64,000 bases of DNA from contig NZ_LNQS01000012.1 in NCBI RefSeq assembly GCF_001513785.1, forward strand, positions 1 to 64,000. The letters are read 5' to 3'. A model generated the notes under the pieces. The model did no database searches. It saw only the letters and a list, made by a program, of their open reading frames with translations, and had not been told where the DNA came from. Positions 1-8,165 of the stretch are shown here, piece by piece. The stretch comes from Rheinheimera sp. EpRS3 (GTDB lineage: Bacteria > Pseudomonadota > Gammaproteobacteria > Enterobacterales > Alteromonadaceae). Both the position numbers and the translations under genes were made by a program. Position 1 is the stretch's first letter; every line of letters begins with the position of its first letter.

Positions 1-62
1 CACCGGTAACGTATGACACTAAACGCTCAAAGCCTAAACCAAAGCCGGCGTGTGGTACTGTG
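1..62 (-). repeat. partial duplicate of the asnS 3' region (direct repeat, runs off the left edge)
   Basis: Bases 1-62 match 2693-2754, which lie inside the intact asnS, with one mismatch (T at 56 against C at 2748). Both copies have the same orientation. The minus strand encodes part of the C-terminal catalytic motif of class II synthetases (GFGLGFERL). Similarity stops sharply after base 62, and the copy continues beyond base 1. It is therefore a gene fragment left by duplication or by integration at asnS, not a working gene. The toxin gene lies between the two copies. Confidence 0.85.
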
Positions 63-92
63 TGGACTTCCCCTAAACTCATGCTCAAGAGT

Positions 93-127
93 GCCTGCTG
101 CCCTTGCTGGCAGCATGGGCAGCAGGC
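93..127. repeat. 35-bp near-perfect palindrome
   Basis: GCCTGCTGCCC (93-103) pairs exactly with GGGCAGCAGGC (117-127). A second stem, TGCTG (105-109) with CAGCA (111-115), sits inside it, leaving only a T/T mismatch and a one-base loop. No T-run follows, so it is not a typical intrinsic terminator. It sits next to the asnS fragment and may mark the end of a mobile or repeat unit. Apart from this palindrome I see no gene I can support in the rest of 63-319. Confidence 0.6.
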
Positions 128-319
128 ATTCATCGGTTAACTTGTTGCTACGGGCTACCCAATCTTTATTTGAGCGTCAGCCATGATGATCCAGTTATAA
201 GCACTATAAGACGGCTAAGGCTGACCTGTGGAGCCTCAGGACTGTCACCAATGTAAGCCATTTCAAAGAAGTCCATTGTGCGTATCTGACCTTTTAAAAG
301 TTATGCTATTGTTAATCAT

Positions 320-353
320 GCTGACCTTCCGGAAGTCAGCACCTCGTGGGGGA
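320..353 (+). promoter_or_regulatory. hairpin and strong ribosome binding site ahead of the toxin leader
   Basis: GCTGAC (320-325) pairs with GTCAGC (335-340), and TTCC/GGAA continues the stem inside with one bulged C. GGGGGAG (347-353) follows at once, 6 bases before the ATG at 360. The toxin's own ATG (416) has no good ribosome binding site. This suggests that ribosomes load at 347-353 and reach the toxin through the short reading frame. The hairpin could modulate that loading. This is inference from sequence only. Confidence 0.4.
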
Positions 354-359
354 GTCATT

Positions 360-419
360 ATGTCTATGCGCGCACTCACACTCGATTTTCAAGCGATGGA
401 CAAAGAATTTCGAAAATGA
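360..419 (+). CDS. possible 19-residue leader peptide coupled to the toxin gene
   Basis: A short reading frame starts with ATG at 360 behind the ribosome binding site GGGGGAG. It ends in a TGA that overlaps the toxin ATG (ATGA at 416-419), the usual layout of translational coupling. The peptide is about 19 residues and resembles nothing I know. An in-frame extension upstream to an ATG at 228 gives 63 residues but has no ribosome binding site. It could be a leader for translation control or simply chance. Confidence 0.3.
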   Translation: MSMRALTLDFQAMDKEFRK

Positions 420-2515
420 ATACTCATGCTGTCATAACTCAACAAAATAAGACCCAATCTGCTGCAAATGTAGCTTTTCAAAAGCAAAGCAGTGGTGAGT
501 TTACTTGTCAGTTTGTGGACAATCGACCTGAAGCCTTTGCACAACGAAAACTGCAAGAGATAGCAAATGACAATCCACAAGCTAAGCAAACGGCTCACTT
601 ACAGGCGATGGCGAACAATCATTCTGTTCAACCACAGCAGCACATGCAAAAACAAGAAACCAACACGGGTTTGCCTGATAATCTAAGAACAGGCATGGAA
701 AACCTATCTGGAATGTCTTTGGATGATGTAAAAGTCCATCATAACTCACCCAAACCTGCTCAACTGCAAGCGCACGCTTATGCACAGGGATTGGATATTC
801 ATTTAGGGCTTGGGCAGGAAAAACACCTCCCTCATGAAGCTTGGCATGTGGTGCAACAGAAGCAGGGACGGGTGAAGTCCACAGGAGCGAGTGCAGCCCA
901 CGGTGCAAACCAAGGGGTGTCGATTAATGACGACCCCGCTTTAGAGCGTGAAGCCGACTTAATGGGCGAGAAAGCAGCCCCCAAAAAGAGCCCTAACAGA
1001 TTTCCTGTCCTCCAGGGGAAATCTGTCGCAAATGAAGGCGGATTAAACTCGCTATCATTACGCACTCAGGACAGCGTTCTTCAGGGCAAATTCGTAAAGA
1101 AACAGGGTGAGTATTACACCGTTGATGAATTAATGGGTAGTGCTACGATCACCAATATTCCAAATAAGATCTTCGTTCAATACATTTACGATCTTGCCTC
1201 AGATGAAAATGAATACGAAGCCCCTAAAGCTAAATATTTCAATTTAGATCGAATTGTGAAGTTCGCCAAAGAGAAATTTAGCAACGACTTTCATTTTGGA
1301 AAAACCGGATATGATTTAGCTGGATATGCCGAGTTTCTAAATAAAACGGAAAAGCATAACATGAACTGGTCCATGTTCATCGATGGGCAAATCGAGAAAG
1401 CAAGAGCCCGGATAGACCTACTAAAAAACCAAGTCAGGATGGATCCGGTCCATCTGGAAAAATTCAACTACGTCGCTACAACCGCGCGGCACAAAACCTT
1501 GCTGCCGGCCTACGAATTGGACAATTCCGCGGAATTCGCTGATCGGATGCATGGCGAGAAGGTCAATCCGAAGGAAAGCGTACTGCAGCAGCCGAAAGTC
1601 ATTCAAGACCTAGTGCATTCGGTTTGGGCAGAGGTGGTATGGCTCGAAAAGAAATATCTCGGCAGGGACACGGCCTCGATGACGCCGATTCCGTTAATAC
1701 CCGTCTGGGGGGGCACTACATCGAATGGTGCGGGTACGTTCGTATCGGGCGCCTATCAGCCCAACACAACATACCAGAAAGGGTCGACGCCCGAGGGGAT
1801 CAGCACACCCTACGAACAGATCCACACCGACCGCGGCGTGGATTGGTCTGGCAACACAAAGTTCTACATTAAGGGACATCTTCTGAATGACCATATAGGC
1901 GGACCTGGTCAGCTTTATAATCTGGTACCGATCGGAGGACACAATACCGAAGAACCGGCCACACATTCCAACTGGTTGCATCTGTTTACGGTCGAGGCTG
2001 CGGCCAAGTCGAATATAGAAAAGATGCAAAAGGAGAGGTACCGCGATCCGTTCATCGGCCAAATCGTCAAGGTCGAGTATTACGTGGCAGCACTTCCGCC
2101 GTCAAGCCGGGAGGGAACCCAAAACTTGCGCTTCGTCGGTGACAATTGGCCGAGCTGGATCAGTTCTTACAAATCCGAAGTCACTAATAAGGAACCAACG
2201 GTTTTAGACCTGCTGACGTTCCTTCACACCAAATCAGATAATTTCAACATCATTCTGGATGCCGTCCGCGCCGTGGAACTGGAGACGGACTTGAATTATA
2301 GAAACACCAATGCAGGGGACATCTCACAAAAACTGCTGCGGAATGCCTATTTATGGTCGCTTGAGGACGCCCTGATCCCGACTGGCCTGAAATGGCATTT
2401 GGTCATAAGGAGCAGAGCGGACGTTGATGACACAAAATTGTTGACGGATTCCAATACCGGCACGGTTCCATCCAACAAACCTTCCCGGCTCAATATCCGA
2501 TATTTAGGGGATTGA
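416..2515 (+). CDS. DUF4157-type polymorphic toxin with C-terminal His-Me finger nuclease domain
   Basis: A 699-residue mosaic protein. The N-terminal part (about 1-70) is the Gln/Asn-rich leader common to this class. Residues about 85-185 form a DUF4157 domain with HEAWH at 140-144 (an HExxH zinc-peptidase-like motif) and EREAD near 177-181 as a possible third ligand. After an AT-rich linker (about 200-330) comes a toxin-like tail. GHLLNDHIGGPG begins at G487, with H488 as candidate general base and N502 as candidate metal ligand, matching DNA/RNA non-specific endonucleases of the beta-beta-alpha metal superfamily. DUF4157 proteins are frequent cargo of extracellular contractile injection systems. 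No signal peptide, Rhs repeats or adjacent immunity gene is visible, which fits cargo aimed at a foreign cell. DNA from about 1430 on looks more GC-rich and differs in codon use from the first half, which suggests toxin-tip swapping. Delivery route is inferred. Confidence 0.75.
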   Translation: MNTHAVITQQNKTQSAANVAFQKQSSGEFTCQFVDNRPEAFAQRKLQEIANDNPQAKQTAHLQAMANNHSVQPQQHMQKQETNTGLPDNLRTGMENLSGMSLDDVKVHHNSPKPAQLQAHAYAQGLDIHLGLGQEKHLPHEAWHVVQQKQGRVKSTGASAAHGANQGVSINDDPALEREADLMGEKAAPKKSPNRFPVLQGKSVANEGGLNSLSLRTQDSVLQGKFVKKQGEYYTVDELMGSATITNIPNKIFVQYIYDLASDENEYEAPKAKYFNLDRIVKFAKEKFSNDFHFGKTGYDLAGYAEFLNKTEKHNMNWSMFIDGQIEKARARIDLLKNQVRMDPVHLEKFNYVATTARHKTLLPAYELDNSAEFADRMHGEKVNPKESVLQQPKVIQDLVHSVWAEVVWLEKKYLGRDTASMTPIPLIPVWGGTTSNGAGTFVSGAYQPNTTYQKGSTPEGISTPYEQIHTDRGVDWSGNTKFYIKGHLLNDHIGGPGQLYNLVPIGGHNTEEPATHSNWLHLFTVEAAAKSNIEKMQKERYRDPFIGQIVKVEYYVAALPPSSREGTQNLRFVGDNWPSWISSYKSEVTNKEPTVLDLLTFLHTKSDNFNIILDAVRAVELETDLNYRNTNAGDISQKLLRNAYLWSLEDALIPTGLKWHLVIRSRADVDDTKLLTDSNTGTVPSNKPSRLNIRYLGD

Positions 2516-2582
2516 GCTCGTTAGTGCATCGAATAGCGTATGCAAGTCAAAATGTGTGAGCTAAAATAGACCACGTGACAAT

Positions 2583-2613
2583 AAAAAAGGCGCTGTTTAA
2601 AGCGCCTTTTTTT
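2583..2613. terminator. bidirectional intrinsic terminator between toxin and asnS
   Basis: GGCGCT (2589-2594) pairs with AGCGCC (2601-2606) around a 6-base loop. A-run 2583-2588 and T-run 2607-2613 flank it, so it can stop the toxin transcript on the plus strand and asnS on the minus strand. Confidence 0.8.
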
Positions 2614-2633
2614 GCATGTTGTGCATTGAGTTA

Positions 2634-4034
2634 TTAAAACTCAGCGTTGCCCGGTGTACGCGGGAAGGCGATAACGTCGCGCACGTTACCTACACCGGTA
2701 ACGTATGACACTAAACGCTCAAAGCCTAAACCAAAGCCGGCGTGTGGCACTGTGCCGTAACGGCGCAGGTCGCGGTACCAGCTGTAGTCTTCTTTATCCA
2801 GACCCATTTCAGCCAAACGCTTATCAAACTCCTCCAGGCGCTCTTCACGCTGGCTGCCACCGATAATTTCACCGATACCGGGCGCCAATACGTCCATTGC
2901 CGCTACTGTTTTGCCGTCGGCATTTAAGCGCATATAAAAGGCTTTAATGTCTTTCGGGTAGTTTTGCATAATGATCGGTGCGCCGATGTGCTCTTCAGCC
3001 AGATAGCGCTCGTGCTCAGATTGCAAATCGACACCCCATTCCACAGGGTATTCGAATTTCTTACCGCAGGTTTTTAAGATTTCGATAGCGTCGGTGTAAT
3101 CCATCCGCACAAACGACGAATCAACTAACTGTTGTAAACGGGTTACGGCGGTTGGGTCGATACGCTCGGCAAAAAATGCCATATCATCGGCGCGCTCGGT
3201 AAGCACGGCTTTACACACGTACTTCAGCATATCTTCTGCCAGCTGGGCGATGTCTTTTAATTCAGCAAAGGCTACTTCTGGTTCAATCATCCAAAACTCC
3301 GCTAAATGGCGGCTGGTGTTGGAGTTCTCGGCACGGAAAGTAGGGCCAAAGGTGTAAATTTTTGACATGGCACAGGCATAGGTTTCGCCGTTTAACTGGC
3401 CGGATACGGTTAAGAAGGTTTCTTTACCGAAGAAATCTTTGCTGTAATCAATATTGCCTTTGTCAGTACGTGGCAGGTTTTCCAGATCCAGCGTACTGAT
3501 GCGGAACATCTCACCGGCGCCTTCAGCGTCTGAGCCGGTAATAATAGGCGTGCTGATCCAGTAATAGCCTTGCTCATGGAAAAAGCGGTGTACCGCCTGG
3601 GCTAAACAATGCCGCACACGGGTAACGGCACCCATAATATTGGTACGGGCGCGCAGGTGGGCGTGTTCACGCAGGTATTCCATGCTGTGGCGTTTCGGTG
3701 CCATTGGATAAGTGTCCGGGTTTTCTACCCAGCCTAATACTTCAACCGCAGTGGCTTGCAGTTCAAATGCCTGGCCCTGGCCTTCAGAACGTGCCACAGT
3801 GCCGGTAACGGCTACAGAGCATGACGTTGTCAGGCGTTTTACTTCAGCTTCATAATTGGCTAAGTCTGCAGGGGCTACGGCCTGTACCGCATCAAAACAG
3901 CTGCCATCATGAATAGCTAAAAAGGAAATACCTGCTTTTGAATCGCGGCGGGTGCGGATCCAGCCTTTAACGGTGATAGACTCACCAACGGCATAGCGAC
4001 CAGCTAAAACATCTTTAATAACGGCGTGCTTCAT
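2634..4034 (-). CDS. asnS: asparaginyl-tRNA synthetase
   Basis: Charges tRNA-Asn with asparagine in the cytoplasm. The 466-residue product (same length as E. coli AsnS) starts at MKHAVIKD, behind CTGGAG on the minus strand. The frame is open 25 codons further upstream, but family comparison rejects that start. An OB-fold anticodon-binding domain (about 1-110) is followed by a class II catalytic domain with the motif 2 region ([20 protein letters not shown]) and motif 3 (GFGLGFERL) near the C-terminus. The gene is intact and ends at the terminator shared with the toxin. A second, partial copy of its 3' region lies at 1-62, so its 3' end may have served as an integration point. Confidence 0.97.
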   Translation of the reverse strand: MKHAVIKDVLAGRYAVGESITVKGWIRTRRDSKAGISFLAIHDGSCFDAVQAVAPADLANYEAEVKRLTTSCSVAVTGTVARSEGQGQAFELQATAVEVLGWVENPDTYPMAPKRHSMEYLREHAHLRARTNIMGAVTRVRHCLAQAVHRFFHEQGYYWISTPIITGSDAEGAGEMFRISTLDLENLPRTDKGNIDYSKDFFGKETFLTVSGQLNGETYACAMSKIYTFGPTFRAENSNTSRHLAEFWMIEPEVAFAELKDIAQLAEDMLKYVCKAVLTERADDMAFFAERIDPTAVTRLQQLVDSSFVRMDYTDAIEILKTCGKKFEYPVEWGVDLQSEHERYLAEEHIGAPIIMQNYPKDIKAFYMRLNADGKTVAAMDVLAPGIGEIIGGSQREERLEEFDKRLAEMGLDKEDYSWYRDLRRYGTVPHAGFGLGFERLVSYVTGVGNVRDVIAFPRTPGNAEF

Positions 4035-4135
4035 GCAACAAACTCCAGAGGGTGTAAACTTAGCAAACTGCGTAAAGCCTGTAATGATACTGAGCCAAAC
4101 GCACAACACAAGTAAAAGTTATCAGGACTTTAAAA

Positions 4136-4510
4136 TTGATTACAGAGCAGGAAAAGCCAGAAAAATATGAGCGGCGCCAGGGGCCGGATATACTGTGCCG
4201 GGCTTTTGGCTGGCTGGCAATAATAGGTTGGCTATTGTTTATTGCCGGTTTGGTGGTAGCACATTATGCCAGCCCGGAGCTGGATACCGGGCTGGTGCGC
4301 TATTGGGGCATTGAGATCCGTAGCGACTGGCACCCCAGGTTAACTGTTTATCTGCAGTATCTGCTGTGGGCGGTGGCTTTTTTCAGCGGTTTGAGTTTAA
4401 TCCTTAACCGGCTGCGTTTGCGCCGCCGTGGCGATCACCTGCATTTTAATATCATTATATTGCTGCTTAGCAGCATTGGCTTGCTGCTGTACCTCTATTG
4501 GCAGGTCTAA
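4136..4510 (+). CDS. small three-pass membrane protein of unknown function
   Basis: A 124-residue protein starting with TTG, with AGGA at 4124-4127, 8 bases upstream. A charged N-terminus (about 1-22) is followed by hydrophobic segments at about 24-46, 66-88 and 101-122. An Arg-rich stretch (LRLRRRGDH) between the last two suggests a cytoplasmic loop. It is divergent from asnS across a 100-bp gap and convergent with bioA. I do not recognise the family. The stop codon lies in the first unit of a 14-bp tandem repeat. Confidence 0.6.
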   Translation: MITEQEKPEKYERRQGPDILCRAFGWLAIIGWLLFIAGLVVAHYASPELDTGLVRYWGIEIRSDWHPRLTVYLQYLLWAVAFFSGLSLILNRLRLRRRGDHLHFNIIILLLSSIGLLLYLYWQV

Positions 4511-4587
4511 GCTTTGAGTTGTGAGTTTTAAGTTGTGAGTTTTAAGGTATTAGTTTTGAGGTATAAGTTTTAAGGTATAAGTATTGG
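4504..4587. repeat. six tandem copies of a 14-bp AT-rich unit
   Basis: Units at 4504, 4518, 4532, 4546, 4560 and 4574 follow the pattern GGTATAAGTTTTAA with changes. The second and third are identical (GTTGTGAGTTTTAA). The array covers the stop codon of the membrane protein and stops 5 bases before the bioA stop. No intrinsic terminator is seen between these convergent genes, so the array is all that separates them. Confidence 0.85.
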
Positions 4588-4592
4588 CTGCT

Positions 4593-5864
4593 TTATACTC
4601 CGGTTACCTTGCGCATGGCTGAGGTAAGTTTGCCCAGCTGCTTGCTGCTGATAATAAACGGCGGCATTACGTAAATCAGGTTATTAAACGGCCGGATCCA
4701 TACGCCTAACTCAACAAACTGCTGCTGCAGTGCACCCACATCGACCTTGTTATGCATTTCCAACACACCTATAGCCCCCAGCACGCGCACATCTTTTACT
4801 AACGGCGATTGGCGGCAAGCGGCCAGTTCCTGCTGTAATTGTGCTTCAATCGCAGCTACCTGCTGTTGCCAGTCGCCTTGTGCAATCAGCGCTAAGCTGG
4901 CATTGGCGACAGCACAGGCCAGCGGGTTGGCCATAAAAGTAGGGCCGTGCATTAAACCACCAGCCTGGCTTAAGCTGATACCGCGCGCCACTTCATCAGT
5001 GCACAGTGTGGCCGCCAGCGTGATATAACCACCGCTGAGTGCCTTACCCACACACATAATATCTGGCTGAATATCAGCATGTTCACAGGCAAACAACTTG
5101 CCGCTGCGGCCAAAGCCGGTGGCAATTTCATCGGCAATTAACAGCACTTTATATTTGTCACATAAGGCTCTGGCGTGGCGCAAAAACTCCGGATGATAAA
5201 AGCGCATACCGCCATAACCCTGCACTATAGGTTCTAAAATCAGCGCGGCAATTTCGCTGTGGTTTTCTGCCAGCAGTTGCTGCAGCGGGGTAATATCGCT
5301 TTGTAAAAAGTCGCCATCAAACCGGCTTTGCGGTGCCGGTAAAAAATAATGCTGTGGTAGCAAGGCAGCGAACATATCGTGCATACCATCGACCGGATCG
5401 CATACCGCCATGGCGGCAAAAGTATCGCCATGATAACCCTTACGCAGGCTGATTAACTTTTGTTTTTGCGGTGTCTCACTGGCCAGCCAGTACTGCAATG
5501 CCATTTTAATCGCCACTTCTACCGCGATAGAGCCGCTGTCGGCCAAAAATACCTTGGTTAAATTTTGCGGCACCATACTCAACAGTTGCTTACATAGCTC
5601 AACTGCCGGCTGGTGGGTAATACCGCCAAACATTACATGCGCCATTTTGCCCAATTGCGCGGTAACCGCAGCGTTAAGGGCGGGGTGGTTATAACCATGC
5701 ACCGCCGACCACCAGGATGCTGTGCCATCAATTAAGCGTTGACCATTTTCCAGCACCAGCTCACAGCCTTGTGCAGCCACCACCGGATACACCGGTAACG
5801 GGTTTTGCATGGAGGTGTAGGGGTGCCAGATATGCGTGCGATCAAAAGCTAAATCGATGCTCAT
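4593..5864 (-). CDS. bioA: adenosylmethionine-8-amino-7-oxononanoate aminotransferase
   Basis: Converts KAPA to DAPA in biotin synthesis, using S-adenosylmethionine as amino donor. The 423-residue protein is a fold-type I PLP aminotransferase. It has WHPYTS near the N-terminus, the [14 protein letters not shown] region around residue 245 and the PLP lysine K274 in GKALSGG, the same position as in E. coli BioA. It starts at ATG 5864 behind a short AGG. It is transcribed away from bioB, as in E. coli. Confidence 0.96.
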   Translation of the reverse strand: MSIDLAFDRTHIWHPYTSMQNPLPVYPVVAAQGCELVLENGQRLIDGTASWWSAVHGYNHPALNAAVTAQLGKMAHVMFGGITHQPAVELCKQLLSMVPQNLTKVFLADSGSIAVEVAIKMALQYWLASETPQKQKLISLRKGYHGDTFAAMAVCDPVDGMHDMFAALLPQHYFLPAPQSRFDGDFLQSDITPLQQLLAENHSEIAALILEPIVQGYGGMRFYHPEFLRHARALCDKYKVLLIADEIATGFGRSGKLFACEHADIQPDIMCVGKALSGGYITLAATLCTDEVARGISLSQAGGLMHGPTFMANPLACAVANASLALIAQGDWQQQVAAIEAQLQQELAACRQSPLVKDVRVLGAIGVLEMHNKVDVGALQQQFVELGVWIRPFNNLIYVMPPFIISSKQLGKLTSAMRKVTGV

Positions 5865-5899
5865 TATTTAACCTGCAGTAAAGTTTTAATTCTGGTCAG

Positions 5900-5929
5900 C
5901 GTTGACAACGCCAAGGTGGCGGTTAGACT
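5900..5929 (+). promoter_or_regulatory. bioB sigma-70-type promoter with palindrome over the -35
   Basis: TTGACA (5902-5907) and TAGACT (5924-5929) are 16 bases apart and about 40 bases before bioB. The -35 lies in the palindrome CGTTGACAACG (5900-5910). The bioA promoter must lie in the same short gap on the other strand, so one bound protein could control both directions as BirA does in E. coli. I could not find the usual pair of BirA half-sites, so the regulator is open. Confidence 0.5.
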
Positions 5930-5970
5930 AGCCGAAAACACCTTTAACCTCAATTTAAACAGGGATTTTT

Positions 5971-7011
5971 ATGCAGGCTGTTGTCCGCCACGACTGGACC
6001 CTCGCGCAGGTCAATGCACTTTATGCGCTGCCGTTTAACGACTTATTGTTTCAGGCGCAAACCGTGCACCGCCAGCACTTTAAACCGAATGAAGTGCAGG
6101 TAAGTACCTTGTTGTCGATTAAAACCGGGGCCTGTGCGGAAGATTGCAAATATTGCCCGCAAAGTGGCCACTACAATACCGGGCTGGAGCGCGAGCGCCT
6201 GCTGGAAGTAGAAAAGGTATTAACCCAGGCCAAAGCTGCCAAAGACAAAGGCGCCAGCCGCTTTTGTATGGGGGCCGCCTGGACCAACCCGAAACAGCGC
6301 GATATGCCGTATATTATTGAAATGGTGCAGGGTGTTAAAGCCATGGGGCTGGAAACCTGTATGACACTGGGCATGTTAACCGGTGAACAGGCGCAAACCC
6401 TGGCCGGGGCCGGGCTGGATTACTACAACCACAACCTGGATACCTCGCCGGAATTTTACGGCGAAATTATTACCACCCGCACTTATCAGGACCGTTTAGA
6501 CACGCTAAGCCATGTGCGTGATGCCGGTATGAAAGTATGCTGCGGCGGTATTTTGGGCATGGGCGAGAGCGCCAACGACCGCTCAGCACTGTTAATGCAA
6601 CTGGCTAATTTGCCGGAGCACCCACAAAGCGTGCCGATCAATATGTTGGTAAAGGTAGCCGGTACGCCACTGGAAAACGTTGACGATTTAGATGCTTTTG
6701 AGTTTATCCGCACCATAGCAGTAGCTCGCATTATGTTGCCGCAAAGCCATGTACGGTTATCGGCCGGCCGCTCACGCATGAACGAGCAAATGCAGGCGTT
6801 GTGTTTCTTCGCCGGGGCTAACTCTATTTTTTACGGCGATAAACTGCTGACTACCGACAACCCGGAAGCCGATGCCGACATGCTGTTGTTTGCCAAGCTG
6901 GGTATTCAGCCGGAGCAGCGCCATGATGTGTCTGACGAAGCGCATGAGCTGGCACTGGCCGATGCGATAAAAGAGCAGGTTAACCCTCCGCTGTTTCACG
7001 CGGCGCAGTAA
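5971..7011 (+). CDS. bioB: biotin synthase
   Basis: A radical SAM enzyme that inserts sulfur into dethiobiotin, the last step of biotin synthesis. The 346-residue protein carries the CxxxCxxC cluster site at C55, C59 and C62 and the expected YNHNLDT and [10 protein letters not shown] motifs. It has ATG with AGGGA upstream. It is first in bioB-bioF-bioC-bioD, with only 2 bases before bioF. Confidence 0.98.
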   Translation: MQAVVRHDWTLAQVNALYALPFNDLLFQAQTVHRQHFKPNEVQVSTLLSIKTGACAEDCKYCPQSGHYNTGLERERLLEVEKVLTQAKAAKDKGASRFCMGAAWTNPKQRDMPYIIEMVQGVKAMGLETCMTLGMLTGEQAQTLAGAGLDYYNHNLDTSPEFYGEIITTRTYQDRLDTLSHVRDAGMKVCCGGILGMGESANDRSALLMQLANLPEHPQSVPINMLVKVAGTPLENVDDLDAFEFIRTIAVARIMLPQSHVRLSAGRSRMNEQMQALCFFAGANSIFYGDKLLTTDNPEADADMLLFAKLGIQPEQRHDVSDEAHELALADAIKEQVNPPLFHAAQ

Positions 7012-7013
7012 AG

Positions 7014-8165
7014 ATGCCACAGGCTAAGCTGGCGCAGTTAAGCCAGGCGCTTGAACTGCGCAGAGCACAACAACTGCTGCGCGCACCGGTAACACTTGAA
7101 CGCTACGACGGCCGCTTGCTGGTTATTGCCGGCAAAAGTTACCTTAATTTTTCCGGCAATGACTATCTGGGTCTGGCAACCGCACCGCCGGTGTTGCAGG
7201 CGTATGCCGATGGCGCGGCACAGTTTGGCGCAGGCAGCAGCGGCTCGCCACTGGTTACCGGCCAGCATGCGGTGCATCAGCAGCTGAGCGACAGCTTAGC
7301 TGATTGGCTGGGCGTAGAGCGGGTATTGCTGTTCTCCTCCGGTTTTGCCGCCAACCAGGCCATGCTGCTGACACTCAGCAGTAAAGCCGACACCCTGGTA
7401 CTGGATAAACTTAGCCACGCTTCATTAATTGATGCCGCACTGCACAGTGATGCCAGCTTAAAGCGCTTTGCCCACAACGATGTTGCTGCCTTGCAAAACC
7501 TGCTTAGCCAGGTAAGCCAGCCGATGGTGGTAACAGAGGGCGTATTCAGTATGGATGGCGACAGCCCCGACTTAACTGCCATGTTGGCGCTGTGCCGCAA
7601 TTATGACGCACCGCTGCTGCTGGATGATGCCCACGGTTTGGGGGTGTTGGGGCCACAGGGCAGAGGCACTGCTGCGGCGCAGGGCATTAAGCAAAGTGAG
7701 CTGTTTTGTGCTATGGCCAACTTTGGTAAGGCATTGGGTACCAGCGGCGCTTTTATTGGCGGCAGTAAAATCGTGATCGATTATATCGAGCAGTTTGGCC
7801 GGCATTATATTTACAGCACGGCTTTGCCGCCGCCACTGTGTGCTGCCGTACTAAAAAGCATTGAGCTGTGCCGTGCCGATAACTGGCGGCGCGACAAACT
7901 ACACAGCAACATCGCCTTGTTTCGCACTTTGGCAGAGGATCTGCCACTGCTTAATTCGCACAGCGCCATTCAGGGAGTGGTGCTGGGTAGCAGCGAGCGT
8001 GCTTTGGCTGTCAGTGAGCAATTAAAACAACAGGGTATATGGCTTAGTGCCATCCGCCCGCCAACCGTACCGCAGGGCAGTGCCCGTTTACGTATTACGC
8101 TAAGTGCGTCGCATACGGCAGAAGATATTACACTGTTGCTGCAAAAATTAAGGCAGGTGCTATGA
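7014..8165 (+). CDS. bioF: 8-amino-7-oxononanoate synthase
   Basis: Joins pimeloyl-ACP and L-alanine, with loss of CO2, to make KAPA. The 383-residue PLP enzyme of the alpha-oxoamine synthase group has GNDYLGLA near residue 48, the DDAHGLGVLG motif near 204 and the PLP lysine K239 in FGKALGTSG. It follows bioB after 2 bases and overlaps bioC by 4 bases (ATGA type), so the operon is tightly coupled. Confidence 0.97.
   Translation: MPQAKLAQLSQALELRRAQQLLRAPVTLERYDGRLLVIAGKSYLNFSGNDYLGLATAPPVLQAYADGAAQFGAGSSGSPLVTGQHAVHQQLSDSLADWLGVERVLLFSSGFAANQAMLLTLSSKADTLVLDKLSHASLIDAALHSDASLKRFAHNDVAALQNLLSQVSQPMVVTEGVFSMDGDSPDLTAMLALCRNYDAPLLLDDAHGLGVLGPQGRGTAAAQGIKQSELFCAMANFGKALGTSGAFIGGSKIVIDYIEQFGRHYIYSTALPPPLCAAVLKSIELCRADNWRRDKLHSNIALFRTLAEDLPLLNSHSAIQGVVLGSSERALAVSEQLKQQGIWLSAIRPPTVPQGSARLRITLSASHTAEDITLLLQKLRQVL

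Noticed and set aside
63-160. Possible integron attC site around the 93-127 palindrome
   Set aside because: The required outer boxes (GTTRRRY and its partner) are not properly placed, and the stem is too perfect for attC.
63-190. Open minus-strand frame of about 42 codons ([16 protein letters not shown] ...) running into the asnS fragment
   Set aside because: No start codon with a ribosome site, and it crosses the palindrome and the repeat border. It could be part of an interspersed repeat, but I cannot support a gene.
228-419. 63-residue frame before the toxin
   Set aside because: No ribosome site at 228 and no recognisable sequence; only the last 19 codons, behind GGGGGAG, are kept as a possible leader.
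1694-2062. 122-residue minus-strand frame within the toxin tip, as a possible antitoxin
   Set aside because: Lies entirely antisense to coding sequence, no ribosome site, composition like a shadow frame.
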